From Serratia fonticola (GTDB taxonomy: Bacteria; Pseudomonadota; Gammaproteobacteria; Enterobacterales; Enterobacteriaceae): a DNA stretch of 64,000 nucleotides. The notes beneath the pieces are model-generated. The model made no database searches and was not told the origin of the DNA. It was given only the letters and a program-made list of their open reading frames with translations. The stretch's first letter is position 1. Every line of letters begins with the position of its first letter. The translations under genes and the position numbers were made by a program. Shown piece by piece: positions 1-10,027 of the stretch. The stretch covers positions 1-64,000 of the forward strand of contig NZ_CP011254.1 in the NCBI RefSeq assembly GCF_001006005.1, written 5' to 3'.

Positions 1-1352
1 ATCCACAAGCGCTCACTGTGATACAGGCCTGGTTCTACGCCCTTCACCTCCTGCCGTTTCAGTAACTCGCGTTTGCCGCTGTTGAGATCCCATTCATAGG
101 TGCTGGTTGGCGTGGTCATGGCCGAATAGCCATAGCGCAGGCGGTCACTTTCCGGGTCTGGGTTGTAGCCCAGCCAGGCCATATAGCTGGCATCATCAAA
201 CGGAATGCTGCGTTGCTCGCCCCCTTGCCAGGCAATCTGCCGCAGATGCACCAGGCCTTCGCTGCGCTCTTTCACCACCAGCCAGTCACGAAAAAGGGCA
301 AAGCTTTCCAACTCACTGTTTTCCTGTGTAGCGATCAGGGGCCGCCATGGCTGGCTCGCGGATGCGGTCTGGTACAAACCGAAATGCGGGCTTTGATGAT
401 TGGAACGTAGATAAAACTCACCGCGATAATGGTCGAGGTAATATTCGCGCCCGGCCTGACGCGGGGCAAAAAGTTGTACCGGAGTTTGCGGCCGGTTGGC
501 GTCGATCAGACGCACTTCGGAAGTGGTATTCCCGCTGATGGTGACAATCACGTAATCCCGCGAAGAGGAGCGACCCAGGCTCAGGTAAAATGCCCCATCG
601 TTTTCCTGATACACCAGCTTATCGGCAGCCACCGGCGTACCAAATTGATGGCGGTAAACCTGATAGGGTGACAGCGTTTGGGGATGATTGCGCACATAGA
701 ACAAGCTGTTGCCGTCGTTGGCCCACACCATATTGCCCGAGGTGTTTTCAATCACCTCTTTGGCCCAAGCGCCGCTAGCCAGATCGCGCAGGGAAATGCG
801 GTATTGTCTGCGCCCTTGAGTATCCTCCGCCACGGCCAGGCGGCGGTTATCTTCACTGACCGCCATTCCCCCTACGCGGTAATAATCTTGGCCCTGGGCG
901 CGCTGATTAGCATCCAGCAACGTCTGCCAGGCGGAGCTATCCGCCACGGCCTGCCGCTGGTAGACGGCAAACTCCTTACCCGCATCAATGCTTTCCTGAT
1001 AGCGGTAGCCATTGAGCTGGTAGGGAACCGAGCGATCTTCCGGGCTCATGCGGCCCAGCATCTCGTGATACAACCGATCGCGCAGCGTCTGATGTGGCTG
1101 CATCACCTGTTCGGTATAACGGTTTTCCGCCGTCAGATAAGCCAACACCTGTTTATTCTGGCGGCCATCATCGCGCAGCCAATAATAATTATCGATTCGT
1201 GTTTCGCCCTGGGCGGTTAATTTATGTGGAATAATTTGAGCTTGGGGCGGCGGCACCGCCGCCTTGGTGATAAAGCTTAATAACCCCATAAAAATCAGTA
1301 GATAAGTCACCAAAGGCCTGCGGCAGCGAGCCGATTGAACAGGTAATGTCAT
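1..1352 (-). CDS. S9 family prolyl oligopeptidase-like peptidase, secreted (3' part outside window)
   Basis: The frame is open from an ATG at 1352 to the window edge, giving about 450 residues. They match the N-terminal beta-propeller half of S9 peptidases of the oligopeptidase B type: a YYWLRDD motif near the start, then blades with phrases such as VWANDGNSLFYVRNH and DYVIVTISGN. The catalytic Ser/Asp/His domain would lie beyond base 1 and is not visible. Unlike cytosolic PtrB, the protein begins with a basic stretch and a hydrophobic segment (about residues 13-32, LLIFMGLLSF), so it is probably exported to the periplasm. A GAGGGG ribosome site lies just before the ATG. It follows a TonB-like gene on the same strand, 91 bp downstream, and could be co-transcribed with it. 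Family assignment is good; the exact substrate is unknown. Confidence 0.85.
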   Translation of the reverse strand, partial: MTLPVQSARCRRPLVTYLLIFMGLLSFITKAAVPPPQAQIIPHKLTAQGETRIDNYYWLRDDGRQNKQVLAYLTAENRYTEQVMQPHQTLRDRLYHEMLGRMSPEDRSVPYQLNGYRYQESIDAGKEFAVYQRQAVADSSAWQTLLDANQRAQGQDYYRVGGMAVSEDNRRLAVAEDTQGRRQYRISLRDLASGAWAKEVIENTSGNMVWANDGNSLFYVRNHPQTLSPYQVYRHQFGTPVAADKLVYQENDGAFYLSLGRSSSRDYVIVTISGNTTSEVRLIDANRPQTPVQLFAPRQAGREYYLDHYRGEFYLRSNHQSPHFGLYQTASASQPWRPLIATQENSELESFALFRDWLVVKERSEGLVHLRQIAWQGGEQRSIPFDDASYMAWLGYNPDPESDRLRYGYSAMTTPTSTYEWDLNSGKRELLKRQEVKGVEPGLYHSERLW

Positions 1353-1443
1353 AACCCCTCACGATAATTTGAGCATAGCTTGCCCCTCTCCTGTTGCGCA
1401 CAACAAGAGATAAAGCCTGATGGGTAAATACTTTATGGCTGGC

Positions 1444-2244
1444 TTACAACAGCGCCAGGTTAAAATCCACTGCCATGGTCACGGCAATCTTGCCTTGGCG
1501 TAGCATCTCCGCCGGTGGCGAAGGTAACGGCTGCGCACGCAATATCACCGCCAGCGCTTCACGATCTAACGACGCGGTAGCGGAGGGCGTTTTCAGTACG
1601 ACATCGGCCACTCGCCCCTGAGCATCCACCACGAAACTCACCACCGGAGCCCCCGAACGCTGACGCCGTTTGGCATCTGCCGGATAGCGCTTCACCCGGT
1701 TGAGCATCCCTTTGACCTGACTCTCCCAGGAAAGCTTGGCCTGTGCCTGCGCGGTAGAATCGCTGTTTAACGGTGCCGCCACGCGCTGTGCCAGGTTTTG
1801 CGCCTTGGGTGCCGCCGTGCTGGCTGCTGCGGAATGCGTGACGTCTTGCTCTTTCTCCATCGGAGTTGGCGGCTTTGGCGGCGCTGTACGCTGCTGCTTA
1901 TGCGCATTTTTACTGCGCTCGGCCACCACGATTTTTGCCGCTTCGGCACGTGCCAGTTCGGGCATCTCAGGCTCCCGCTGCTGCTGCACAGGCTGTGCCG
2001 CCGAACTATCCGCCTGTTGCTGCAACCCCAGCGGCAACGGCTTAGGCTGGCTTGGCGCTTCGATCTGCGTTGCCCAACTTAGCATAATCGCCGGCGGTGG
2101 CATCAGCACCGGCGGCAGCGAGGTTTGCGGCCAGTAAAACAGCAATACTAGCGCCAGATGGACGCCTAGCGCATACAGTAAACCACGCCCCCAGCGCGGC
2201 TGCGGCAGAGTTGCCGCCTGAGGGCCATAAGGCTGACTAAACAT
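1444..2244 (-). CDS. TonB-family energy transducer
   Basis: The 266-residue protein has the TonB layout. A short cytoplasmic N-terminus precedes one membrane segment (about 21-38). A long Pro/Ala/Gln/Glu-rich periplasmic linker follows, and then a C-terminal TonB domain (about 175-263) with the YPADAKRRQRSG and DREALAVI landmarks. It would pass proton-motive force from ExbB/ExbD to outer-membrane iron or haem receptors. The linker is less rigidly Pro-Glu/Pro-Lys than classical TonB, and the neighbour is a haem-binding ChaN lipoprotein, so this may be an accessory HasB-like transducer and not the housekeeping TonB. A strong Fur box at 2290-2308 lies 45 bp before the ATG, which indicates iron repression. 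The start has no strong ribosome site. No exbBD genes are seen nearby. Confidence 0.85.
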   Translation of the reverse strand: MFSQPYGPQAATLPQPRWGRGLLYALGVHLALVLLFYWPQTSLPPVLMPPPAIMLSWATQIEAPSQPKPLPLGLQQQADSSAAQPVQQQREPEMPELARAEAAKIVVAERSKNAHKQQRTAPPKPPTPMEKEQDVTHSAAASTAAPKAQNLAQRVAAPLNSDSTAQAQAKLSWESQVKGMLNRVKRYPADAKRRQRSGAPVVSFVVDAQGRVADVVLKTPSATASLDREALAVILRAQPLPSPPAEMLRQGKIAVTMAVDFNLALL

Positions 2245-2289
2245 AGGGATAGTAGATTACCTAATTGCGAATGATTGCAGATCACATTT

Positions 2290-2308
2290 GCTAATGATAA
2301 TCATTTGT
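2290..2308. promoter_or_regulatory. Fur box upstream of the TonB-like gene
   Basis: The 19 bases GCTAATGATAATCATTTGT match the Fur consensus GATAATGATAATCATTATC at 15 of 19 positions. They lie 45 bp upstream of the tonB-like start, in the position expected for iron repression. Confidence 0.75.
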
Positions 2309-2346
2309 AAATGTTAATGACAGATCTTTTCGCTATCCTGACGTAA

Positions 2347-3186
2347 TCATTTTGCGGTTGGCGTGACCCACAGGTAATCCGCCATAGGCCGATCGATGGC
2401 CACGCCCTGCTCTGCCAGCATCAACACCGTAAATTTGGCACCGGGCTGCAGATCCTGGATGTGCAGTGGCACACCGACCGTTCTGGAGGCGTGATAACCG
2501 CCCACCATCAGCAGTGCCGGGGTGGGTGCAGCCAGTAAACTTTCGGCCATACGGCGATCGCGCTGCTGCTGAATGGCAAGCATGGCATGCAGCTGCACCG
2601 CATCAATTTTGCCGTCATGGGAATCACGGATGGTGGCGGCGAGCGCCTGCTGGACTTCTGGCCGCACGGAGAGCTGGCCTTTGGGGAATTCGGGCCGCTG
2701 ATAAAACGCCATGATTTCGCTGCGATCGAGGTTGGCGGATAACAGAGGATAAGGTGCACGCATCACCGCCATTACCACGTCGCCATACAGTGACCACTTC
2801 CAACTGGCTTGCCAGGCGGTCAGTTCAGCTACGCGGCTATCTCGTACCGTCGGTTCGGTTTGCAGCCACTGCTTTACTTCATCCACTTTGCCTTGCTGGC
2901 TGGGTGTGATCATCTCCATCAGCACGCTGCCCTGCGGTCTTAGCTTGGGTAATTGCTCTACCAGCCACAGTTCGATCTGGTGGTGATAAGGATTGTCGTG
3001 CTTTTCACCCACGATCACCCGTGGCTGATCTGCCAGGCGCGTCAGTAACTGCTGCGGCGTCAATGTCTCGCCACTGCGCAAATCAACAATCTTGCCTAGC
3101 GTGGTGATGTCGCTTTTCGGTGAGGACACAGGCCCTTGGCTACAGGCTGTAAGCACCAGCGTTGCAAACACTATCAAAAATTTCAT
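2347..3186 (-). CDS. chaN: ChaN-family iron-regulated lipoprotein (DUF399)
   Basis: The 279-residue protein starts with a lipoprotein signal (FLIVFATLVLTAC), so acylation is expected at Cys15. The body has the ChaN/DUF399 fold signatures: VIVGEKHDNPYHH near residue 58 and LLMVGGYHASRTVGVP near the C-terminus. Campylobacter ChaN is a surface lipoprotein that binds haem, and a haem or iron handling role is likely here. Its Fur box (3222-3240) and the Fur-boxed tonB-like gene just downstream place it in an iron acquisition group. AGGAAAGAC precedes the ATG. No receptor gene is visible in the window, so its partner is unknown. Confidence 0.85.
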   Translation of the reverse strand: MKFLIVFATLVLTACSQGPVSSPKSDITTLGKIVDLRSGETLTPQQLLTRLADQPRVIVGEKHDNPYHHQIELWLVEQLPKLRPQGSVLMEMITPSQQGKVDEVKQWLQTEPTVRDSRVAELTAWQASWKWSLYGDVVMAVMRAPYPLLSANLDRSEIMAFYQRPEFPKGQLSVRPEVQQALAATIRDSHDGKIDAVQLHAMLAIQQQRDRRMAESLLAAPTPALLMVGGYHASRTVGVPLHIQDLQPGAKFTVLMLAEQGVAIDRPMADYLWVTPTAK

Positions 3187-3221
3187 GACGTCTTTCCTTA
3201 CACAAAAGTGGCGACATTATA

Positions 3222-3240
3222 GATAATAATTATCATTTGC
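3222..3240. promoter_or_regulatory. Fur box upstream of chaN
   Basis: GATAATAATTATCATTTGC matches the 19-bp Fur consensus at 15 of 19 positions and sits 36 bp before the chaN start. It is distinct from the box at 2290, so the two iron genes each have their own site. Confidence 0.78.
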
Positions 3241-3368
3241 ATATAGGAATTGGCAGCACCTGGTGGCTGACAGCCGTTTTTTCGTTACCGTATTTTGAGT
3301 TACGTTGATTTCACGAAATGGAACGGGTATAACTGATAGCCATTTAGACGTCTATATGGATAGAGTGT

Positions 3369-4778
3369 ATGCAACCTGCCGCTGAAGGTCAATTCAAACG
3401 CACCATGAAAGCCCGGCATTTGGTGATGCTGTCGCTGGGCGGCGTGATCGGTACCGGTCTGTTTTTCAACACCGGCTATATCATCTCCACGACCGGTGCT
3501 CTAGGCACCCTGCTGGCCTATTTGATTGGCGCTGTCGTGGTCTATCTGGTCATGCTGTGTCTGGGGGAACTTGCCGTCGCCATGCCGGAAACCGGCGCAT
3601 TTCACGTCTATGCGGCACGCTATCTTGGCCCGGCTACCGGCTATACCGTTGCCTGGTTGTACTGGCTGACCTGGACCGTCGCGTTGGGTTCGAGCCTGAC
3701 CGCCGCCGGTTTCTGTATGCAATACTGGTTTCCACAATCACCGGTCTGGTTGTGGTGCCTGATTTTCTGTCTGGCCATTTTTCTGCTCAATGTCATTACC
3801 ACCCGCTTCTTCGCCGAAAGTGAATTCTGGTTCTCGCTGATCAAGGTGATCACCATTCTGGCGTTTATCGTGCTGGGTGGTGCAGCCATGTTTGGCCTGA
3901 TCCCGATGAAAGACGGCACGCCAGCGCCCTTCCTGAGTAACCTGACCTCATCGGGTTGGCTGCCCAATGGAACGTTACCGATCCTGATGACCATGGTAGC
4001 GGTCAATTTCGCCTTCTCCGGCACTGAGCTGATCGGCATTGCGGCGGGCGAAACCGAAAATCCGGAAAAAGTGGTGCCCTGGGCTATCCGCACCACGGTG
4101 GTCCGCCTGATGGTATTCTTTATCGGTACGGTATTTATTCTGGCAGCGCTGATCCCTATGGAGCAGGCGGGGATCGTGAAAAGCCCGTTTGTCCTGGTCT
4201 TTGAGCGCATTGGGGTACCTTATGCCGCCGATATTTTTAACTTCGTGATCCTGACCGCCATTCTCTCGGCCGCCAACTCCGGGCTGTATGCTTCAGGGCG
4301 CATGCTGTGGTCGCTGGCCAATCAACGCACCATGCCTGCCTATTTTTCACGGGTGAATGCGCGCGGGATCCCGATGAATGCGTTGACATTCAGTATGCTC
4401 GGCGGCGTGCTGGCCCTGTTGACCAGCGTGATCGCTCCCGATACGGTATTTGTCGCACTGTCTGCCATTTCCGGCTTTGCGGTCGTTGCCGTCTGGCTGA
4501 GCATCTGTGCCGCCCACTACGTTTTTCGCCGCCGCTATCTGCTCAGCGGTCAACCGATTGAAGGGCTGAAATACCGTGCACCAGGCTATCCGCTGACGCC
4601 TATTGTCGGCTTTGCGCTGTGTTTATTGGCCTGTATCGGCCTGGCATTCGACCCAGAGCAACGCGTGGCGCTGTATTGCGGCCTGCCGTTTGTGGCGATC
4701 TGCTATCTGGCCTATTACCTGACCCGGCGTTCCGGGCAGAAAAACCTACTGAACACCGGAGAAGAACATGTCGGTTAA
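3369..4778 (+). CDS. mmuP: S-methylmethionine permease
   Basis: The 469-residue amino acid permease (APC superfamily, about 12 hydrophobic segments) opens with the family signature [21 protein letters not shown]. The E. coli MmuP length is almost the same. The specific assignment rests on context: the gene overlaps mmuM by 11 bp, and the two form the S-methylmethionine salvage operon, in which MmuP imports S-methylmethionine and MmuM uses it to methylate homocysteine. The annotated start has only a weak ribosome site; an internal ATG at codon 13 is possible. No Met box was recognised with confidence upstream. Confidence 0.9.
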   Translation: MQPAAEGQFKRTMKARHLVMLSLGGVIGTGLFFNTGYIISTTGALGTLLAYLIGAVVVYLVMLCLGELAVAMPETGAFHVYAARYLGPATGYTVAWLYWLTWTVALGSSLTAAGFCMQYWFPQSPVWLWCLIFCLAIFLLNVITTRFFAESEFWFSLIKVITILAFIVLGGAAMFGLIPMKDGTPAPFLSNLTSSGWLPNGTLPILMTMVAVNFAFSGTELIGIAAGETENPEKVVPWAIRTTVVRLMVFFIGTVFILAALIPMEQAGIVKSPFVLVFERIGVPYAADIFNFVILTAILSAANSGLYASGRMLWSLANQRTMPAYFSRVNARGIPMNALTFSMLGGVLALLTSVIAPDTVFVALSAISGFAVVAVWLSICAAHYVFRRRYLLSGQPIEGLKYRAPGYPLTPIVGFALCLLACIGLAFDPEQRVALYCGLPFVAICYLAYYLTRRSGQKNLLNTGEEHVG

Positions 4779-5706
4779 CAACCCTCTGGCCGCCTTGCTG
4801 GCCGATAACCGCACGTTGATTTTGGACGGGGCAATGGCCACCGAACTGGAGGCCCGAGGTTGCGATCTCACCGATCCGCTGTGGTCGGCAAAAGTGCTGA
4901 TTGAAAACCCGGAGCTGATTTATCAGGTGCATCTGGACTACTTCAAGGCAGGAGCACAGTGTGCCATTACCGCCAGCTATCAGGCCACGCCCCAAGGTTT
5001 TTTACGCCGAGGCCTGGATGAGCCGCAATCATTGGCACTGATCGCCCAGAGCGTCCACCTGGCACAGCAGGCGCGCGCCGATTATCTGGCCCAGCGCCCA
5101 CAGCGATTACCTTTGCTGGTCGCCGGTTCAGTCGGCCCTTATGGTGCCTACCTGGCGGACGGTTCTGAATACCGTGGCGACTACCATCTACCGCAAGCAG
5201 AGATGATCGCGTTCCATCGTCCGCGCATCACAGCTCTGGCCAACGCCGGCGTAGATCTGCTGGCATGTGAAACGCTGCCTTCTTTCGCCGAACTACAGGC
5301 TCTGCTGGCGCTGCTGGAGGAATTCCCAGCACTGGGTGGGTGGTTCTCTTTCACTCTGCGCGATAGCCAGCATCTCAGCGATGGCACGCCGCTGGCCGTC
5401 GTCATGGCTGAGCTTAACGATAACCCGCAGGTGCTGGCAGTTGGCGTCAATTGTATCGCGTTGGAAAACGTCACTCCGGCGTTGCAGCAGCTTGCCGCGC
5501 TGAGCGATAAACCGTTACTGGTTTACCCTAACTCTGGCGAACATTACGACGCGGTGAGTAAAACCTGGCACAGCTGTGGTAACCACCAGCAGCATCTGAT
5601 CAATCAGTTAGCCGATTGGCAGCATGCCGGTGCCCGCTTGATTGGCGGCTGTTGCCGAACCATGCCTGCCGATATTCAGGCGATTGCCGAACGCTGCCAC
5701 GCATAA
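4768..5706 (+). CDS. mmuM: homocysteine S-methyltransferase
   Basis: The 312-residue protein transfers a methyl group from S-methylmethionine (or S-adenosylmethionine) to homocysteine to give methionine. The zinc-binding cysteines of the family are visible: Cys229 in VGVNC and Cys295-Cys296 in IGGCCRT. The N-terminal [11 protein letters not shown] motif is also typical. The length matches E. coli MmuM (310). The start is fixed by GGAGAAGAAC just before the ATG inside the end of mmuP, which implies translational coupling. Confidence 0.95.
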   Translation: MSVNNPLAALLADNRTLILDGAMATELEARGCDLTDPLWSAKVLIENPELIYQVHLDYFKAGAQCAITASYQATPQGFLRRGLDEPQSLALIAQSVHLAQQARADYLAQRPQRLPLLVAGSVGPYGAYLADGSEYRGDYHLPQAEMIAFHRPRITALANAGVDLLACETLPSFAELQALLALLEEFPALGGWFSFTLRDSQHLSDGTPLAVVMAELNDNPQVLAVGVNCIALENVTPALQQLAALSDKPLLVYPNSGEHYDAVSKTWHSCGNHQQHLINQLADWQHAGARLIGGCCRTMPADIQAIAERCHA

Positions 5707-5738
5707 AAAAACCCCCTGTGGCCGAAGCCGCAGGGGGT
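5704..5738 (-). terminator. rho-independent terminator of maeB (shared with mmuM)
   Basis: A long GC-rich hairpin (ACCCCCTG...CAGGGGGT, 5711-5738) with a GAA-type loop lies between two converging genes. On the minus strand it is followed by six T residues, so it terminates maeB well. It may also stop mmuM transcripts. Confidence 0.85.
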
Positions 5739-5751
5739 CAATTTCACGCCA

Positions 5752-8031
5752 TTACAGCGGTTGGGTTTGTGCTTCTACGACTGCCAATGCCACCATGTTG
5801 ACGATACGGCGCACCGAGGCGATCGGCGTCAGGATATGTACCGGCTTGGACACGCCCATCAATACCGGCCCTACCGTCACCCCTTCGGAAGAGGAGACAC
5901 GTAGCAGGTTGTAGCTGATCCGCGCCGCTTCCATACTTGGCATGATCAGGATGTTGGCGGAGCCTTTCAGCGGGCTGTCCGGCATCAAATCGTGGCGGAT
6001 ACTTTCCACCAGCGCGGCGTCACCGTGCATCTCACCGTCGATCTCCAATCCTGGTGCCATCTGATTGACCAGCTCCAGCGTTTTACGCATTTTGCTCGCC
6101 GACGGGCAGTTGGAAGAACCAAAGCTGGAGTGGGACAACAGTGCTACCTTCGGCTCAATCCCGAAGCGCCGTACCGTGTCTGCCGCCATCAGGGTGATTT
6201 CCGCCAGTTGTTCCGGCGTTGGGTCATCGTTGACGTAGGTATCGGCGATAAAGGTGTTACCGCTCGGCAGCAATAAGGCGTTCATCGCCCCTGCCACATG
6301 TACCCCTTCACGGAACCCGAATACCTTTTCCACCACGTCATAATGCTCGTGGTAGCTGCCGATGGTGCCACAGATCATGGCGTCGGCTTCCCCACGGTGC
6401 AACATGATGGCAGCAATCAGCGTTGGGTTACCGATCACCGCACGGCGAGCCTGCTCCTGGGAGACGCCACGGCGCTTCATGATCTGGTAATACTCACCCC
6501 AGTATTCATTGAAACGCGGATCGGACTCGTTATTCACCACTTCAAAGTCTTTGCCCGGCGTCAGCTGCAGGCCTAGTTTCTTCAGGCGCATTTCAATCAC
6601 GCTTGGGCGGCCCACCAGGATTGGGTAAGCCAGCCCCTGCGATACCAGCTCTTGAGTGGCATGCAGTACGCGCTCTTCTTCACCCTCGGCCATTACCACG
6701 CGTTTCACTTCTTTCTTCGCCTGGGAGAAGATCGGCTTCATAAACAGGTTGGTTTTATAGACGAACTCGGTCAGCTTCTCTACGTAGGCATCAAAGTCTT
6801 CGATCGGGCGCATCGCCACGCCGGAATCCATGGCTGCCTTGGCTACCGCCGGGGCAATTTTAACAATCAGGCGTGGGTCGAACGGTTTGGGAATGATGTA
6901 TTCCGGGCCAAAGGAGAGGTCCTGATCGCCATACGCTGAAGCCACCACGTCACTCTGCTCTGCCAGCGCCAGATCGGCAATGGCGTGCACGCAGGCCAGC
7001 TTCATCTCTTCGTTGATGGTGGTGGCCCCCACATCCAGCGCGCCACGGAAGATGAACGGGAAGCACAGTACGTTGTTTACCTGGTTGGGATAATCAGAAC
7101 GGCCGGTACAGATGATCGCATCTGGGCGCACCGCTTTCGCCAACGGCGGCAGAATTTCCGGTTCCGGGTTAGCCAGCGCCATGATCAACGGATCTCTGGC
7201 CATGGTTTTCACCATGTCCTGCGTCAGCACGCCAGGGCCGGAGCAACCCAGGAAAATATCGGCATTGGGAATGGCATCCCCCAGCGTACGCTGGCCGTTA
7301 TCCGCAATGGCATACGCCGCCTTGGTTTCTTCCATCTTGGCGTCACGGCCCTGATAGATCACGCCTTTGGAGTCGCAAACGGTGATGTTCTGCTTGCTCA
7401 GACCCAACGCGACCAGCAGGTTCAAACAGGCAATGGAGGCCGCACCGGCTCCCGATACCACCAGGCGTACGTCGGAGATGTTTTTCTTCACCACCCGCAG
7501 GCCATTGAGCACCGCAGCGGTGGTAATAATCGCCGTGCCGTGCTGATCGTCATGGAACACCGGGATCTTCATGCGCTCACGCAGCTTCTTCTCAATATAG
7601 AAGCACTCGGGCGCTTTGATATCTTCCAGGTTAATGCCGCCGAAGGTCGGTTCCAGCGCGGCGATCACGTCAATCAGCTTGTCAGGATCGAGTTCATCGA
7701 CTTCGATATCGAACACGTCAATACCGGAAAACTTCTTAAACAGAACCCCTTTACCTTCCATGACCGGCTTACCGGCCAGCGCACCGATATTCCCCAACCC
7801 CAGCACCGCGGTGCCGTTGGAGATCACCGCCACCAGGTTACCCTTGGCGGTATATTTATAAGCGGCCAGCGGATCGGCGGCAATTTCCAGACAGGGAGCA
7901 GCCACGCCCGGCGAATAGGCCAAGGCCAGATCGCGCTGCGTCGCTAGAGGTTTAGTCGGCGATACCTGGATCTTCCCTGGGACCGGAAACTGATGGAAAT
8001 CAAGGGCACTCTGTTTGAGCTGTTCGTCCAT
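5752..8031 (-). CDS. maeB: NADP-dependent malic enzyme with phosphotransacetylase-like tail
   Basis: The 759-residue protein is the large hybrid malic enzyme (oxidative decarboxylation of malate to pyruvate with NADP). Residues 1-430 are the catalytic part, with [10 protein letters not shown], the metal/catalytic block [11 protein letters not shown]...FHDDQHGT and the dinucleotide motif GAGAAS. Residues about 430-759 are the phosphotransacetylase-like regulatory domain with [11 protein letters not shown] and SHSSFGSS. The length equals E. coli MaeB (759). It stands alone in a transcription unit ending at the 5704 hairpin. In E. coli talA-tktB follows; here a sugar-alcohol cluster lies between maeB and talA. 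Confidence 0.97.
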   Translation of the reverse strand: MDEQLKQSALDFHQFPVPGKIQVSPTKPLATQRDLALAYSPGVAAPCLEIAADPLAAYKYTAKGNLVAVISNGTAVLGLGNIGALAGKPVMEGKGVLFKKFSGIDVFDIEVDELDPDKLIDVIAALEPTFGGINLEDIKAPECFYIEKKLRERMKIPVFHDDQHGTAIITTAAVLNGLRVVKKNISDVRLVVSGAGAASIACLNLLVALGLSKQNITVCDSKGVIYQGRDAKMEETKAAYAIADNGQRTLGDAIPNADIFLGCSGPGVLTQDMVKTMARDPLIMALANPEPEILPPLAKAVRPDAIICTGRSDYPNQVNNVLCFPFIFRGALDVGATTINEEMKLACVHAIADLALAEQSDVVASAYGDQDLSFGPEYIIPKPFDPRLIVKIAPAVAKAAMDSGVAMRPIEDFDAYVEKLTEFVYKTNLFMKPIFSQAKKEVKRVVMAEGEEERVLHATQELVSQGLAYPILVGRPSVIEMRLKKLGLQLTPGKDFEVVNNESDPRFNEYWGEYYQIMKRRGVSQEQARRAVIGNPTLIAAIMLHRGEADAMICGTIGSYHEHYDVVEKVFGFREGVHVAGAMNALLLPSGNTFIADTYVNDDPTPEQLAEITLMAADTVRRFGIEPKVALLSHSSFGSSNCPSASKMRKTLELVNQMAPGLEIDGEMHGDAALVESIRHDLMPDSPLKGSANILIMPSMEAARISYNLLRVSSSEGVTVGPVLMGVSKPVHILTPIASVRRIVNMVALAVVEAQTQPL

Positions 8032-8305
8032 TATGGGTTCCTTTGCTTTCTTCTTTTATGTTGAGGTAAGGCTTTATCGCTGAACTAGTATAGTGAGAGA
8101 ATCGTCACAAACTTTGAAGCGTGCCATAACCTTGGGCGAAACTTGTAAATAAAAGTTAAAAGGAAGTTAAGCGAACAGAAAAGCAGCAGTTTTAGTTGTG
8201 CCTGCGCCAGTCGTTTACCACGAAGGTTCGCAGGTGAATGTGAGTTGGAGGGGGATATGGCAAAGGGCTCAACCTGACGCAGTTAAACCCTTTTTTGCCA
8301 CAGGA

Positions 8306-9268
8306 TTACTGTGACATATTAAGAATGGTGCGGATGTTGAGGGCGCTGGTCGCGATAATATCGATCGCCCCGGTACGCAGCGCACCCAGAATAGCCAACG
8401 CTTTGGTATTCTCAGAGGCAATGGCGATCACACAAGGGATTTTCCGCAGCTCATCAATGCTCAGACCAATGACGCGATCGTTCATCACCGTATCCACATG
8501 CATCCCCTGCGCATTGAAAAAGTCATAACCGGCGATATCACCGATCACTCCCTGATTCAGACTGGCATCAATGATCTCGTGGGGAGTAAACCAGCCAAGC
8601 TTTACCATATAGCTGTTTTCGTTCATATCACCGATGCCCACCAAGGCCACATCGGCCTTGCGCGCCCGATCCAGGGTTTCCTTGATGGTGCCGTTTTGCA
8701 TAAACGCCTCTTTCAGCGCCCGGTTTTCGACATATGCCGGGGCATACAGCGTCTCGCTGCTACCACCAAACTTCTTCGCCAGACGGCGGCTGATGTGATC
8801 AGCATTTATAGCGTCACCAGGGCGATGCGTTCCCCCAATGCCACAGATAAATTTACAGCTTTTTGGTGCCACGCTGCCCACATGGTCGGCAATCGCGGCC
8901 ACGTTACGCCCTTGGCCAACCGCCAGCACCATATCATCTTTCAGGGTCATGGCCAGATAACCGGAAACCAATGCTGCTACCTGACGCCGCTGTTCTTCCT
9001 CATCCTGATGATCCAGCGCGATTAATGCACGGCTGAGGGAGAAACGCTCCAGCATTTGCTGCTCCAGCCGGGTACTGAATACCGGATGATAGCGGACGGT
9101 GATCTCAACAATGCCTTCTTCTTTGGCCCGCTTGAGTAAACGCCCGACCTTAATCCGCGAAATACCGAACTTTTTTGCAATCTCCTCCTGAGTGATTTCG
9201 TCCTGATAATAAGCCACGGCAATTTCAGTCAGCAGTTCGTTATCCTGGGATCCTGTTTTTTTTTCCAT
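8306..9268 (-). CDS. SorC/DeoR-type sugar-binding transcriptional regulator
   Basis: The 320-residue protein has an N-terminal helix-turn-helix (about residues 12-50, YYQDEITQEEIAKKFGISR) and a C-terminal SorC-type sugar-phosphate effector domain (NagB-like fold) with VGIGDMNENS and the closing ALAILGALRTGAIDIIAT. Such proteins control neighbouring sugar or polyol operons in response to a phosphorylated intermediate. It is the last gene on the strand of the dhaL-dhaK-SDR-MFS-dehydrogenase series and is likely its regulator, with erythrulose phosphate or a similar metabolite as a plausible ligand. A candidate operator is the dyad at 14496-14520. The specific effector is an inference. Confidence 0.85.
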   Translation of the reverse strand: MEKKTGSQDNELLTEIAVAYYQDEITQEEIAKKFGISRIKVGRLLKRAKEEGIVEITVRYHPVFSTRLEQQMLERFSLSRALIALDHQDEEEQRRQVAALVSGYLAMTLKDDMVLAVGQGRNVAAIADHVGSVAPKSCKFICGIGGTHRPGDAINADHISRRLAKKFGGSSETLYAPAYVENRALKEAFMQNGTIKETLDRARKADVALVGIGDMNENSYMVKLGWFTPHEIIDASLNQGVIGDIAGYDFFNAQGMHVDTVMNDRVIGLSIDELRKIPCVIAIASENTKALAILGALRTGAIDIIATSALNIRTILNMSQ

Positions 9269-9367
9269 CCGTTACACGTTTCCCCACGGCAGATTGGTCT
9301 TTTTCAATAGAAGATGGGTTCAGCATGCCGAACCCAGCTTATCGCATTGCCCGCTAGTATAACCTGT

Positions 9368-10024
9368 TCAGGCGGCAACGGTATTCAAGCGTTGTTCTAC
9401 CGCATCGGCCAGTTGGCATAAAAGTAGGCAACAGGATACCGCACCGGCATCCAGCACGCCGCGCGAACGTTCCCCCAACCGGCTAGCACGGCCAATCTTG
9501 GCAACCAGATCGCGGGTTGAATCACGCCCGGCAACGGCAGCCCGTTTCAACTGCTCCAGCGACTCACTGAAGCTATCGCCGCGCCGAACTGCCTGCTCAT
9601 ACCCTTCTATCGCAGGGATCAGAGTATCCATCAGGCACTTGTCGCCTACGCCAGCACTGCTGATGTCCTGCAGTTCAGTGAGCCCATTGCGCAACATAGC
9701 CAGAAAAACCTGTTTATCCAGCGCCGGTTTATCGCGCACACTGTCGGCCATGCCCATGAACAGGCTGCCATACAGCGGCCCCATCGAGCCACCAATCCCT
9801 TCCATCAGTGCCTCCGTTACCGCGTCGAAAGCCTTTGCCAACGTCAGATTTTGGCCCTTGATGGCCTCACCACATAAGGTGAAGCCTTTTGACATATTAA
9901 TGCCGTGATCGCCGTCGCCAATCGCACCATCTATTTCACTGAGATACTCGCGATTGCTGACAATCACGCCAATCAGCGCCGTGACGATCTCATTGCCATA
10001 CTGCGTCGAAATTTGTGTGGTCAT
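9368..10024 (-). CDS. dihydroxyacetone/erythrulose kinase, nucleotide-binding subunit DhaL
   Basis: The 218-residue all-helical DhaL protein carries the magnesium-binding aspartates in IGDGDHGINM (about residues 35-44) and the family motifs GGSMGPLYG and DAGAVS. DhaL holds the nucleotide for phosphorylation of a substrate bound covalently on DhaK. No DhaM or other PTS component is encoded in the cluster. The pair is therefore probably either ATP-dependent or borrows a distant DhaM; the sequence does not decide. It lies 3 bp downstream of dhaK, indicating tight coupling. Confidence 0.9.
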   Translation of the reverse strand: MTTQISTQYGNEIVTALIGVIVSNREYLSEIDGAIGDGDHGINMSKGFTLCGEAIKGQNLTLAKAFDAVTEALMEGIGGSMGPLYGSLFMGMADSVRDKPALDKQVFLAMLRNGLTELQDISSAGVGDKCLMDTLIPAIEGYEQAVRRGDSFSESLEQLKRAAVAGRDSTRDLVAKIGRASRLGERSRGVLDAGAVSCCLLLCQLADAVEQRLNTVAA

Positions 10025-10027
10025 GAT

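Noticed and set aside
6985..7947. A 320-codon plus-strand frame opposite maeB
   Set aside because: Antisense shadow of maeB; the His/Arg-rich product has no recognisable domain.
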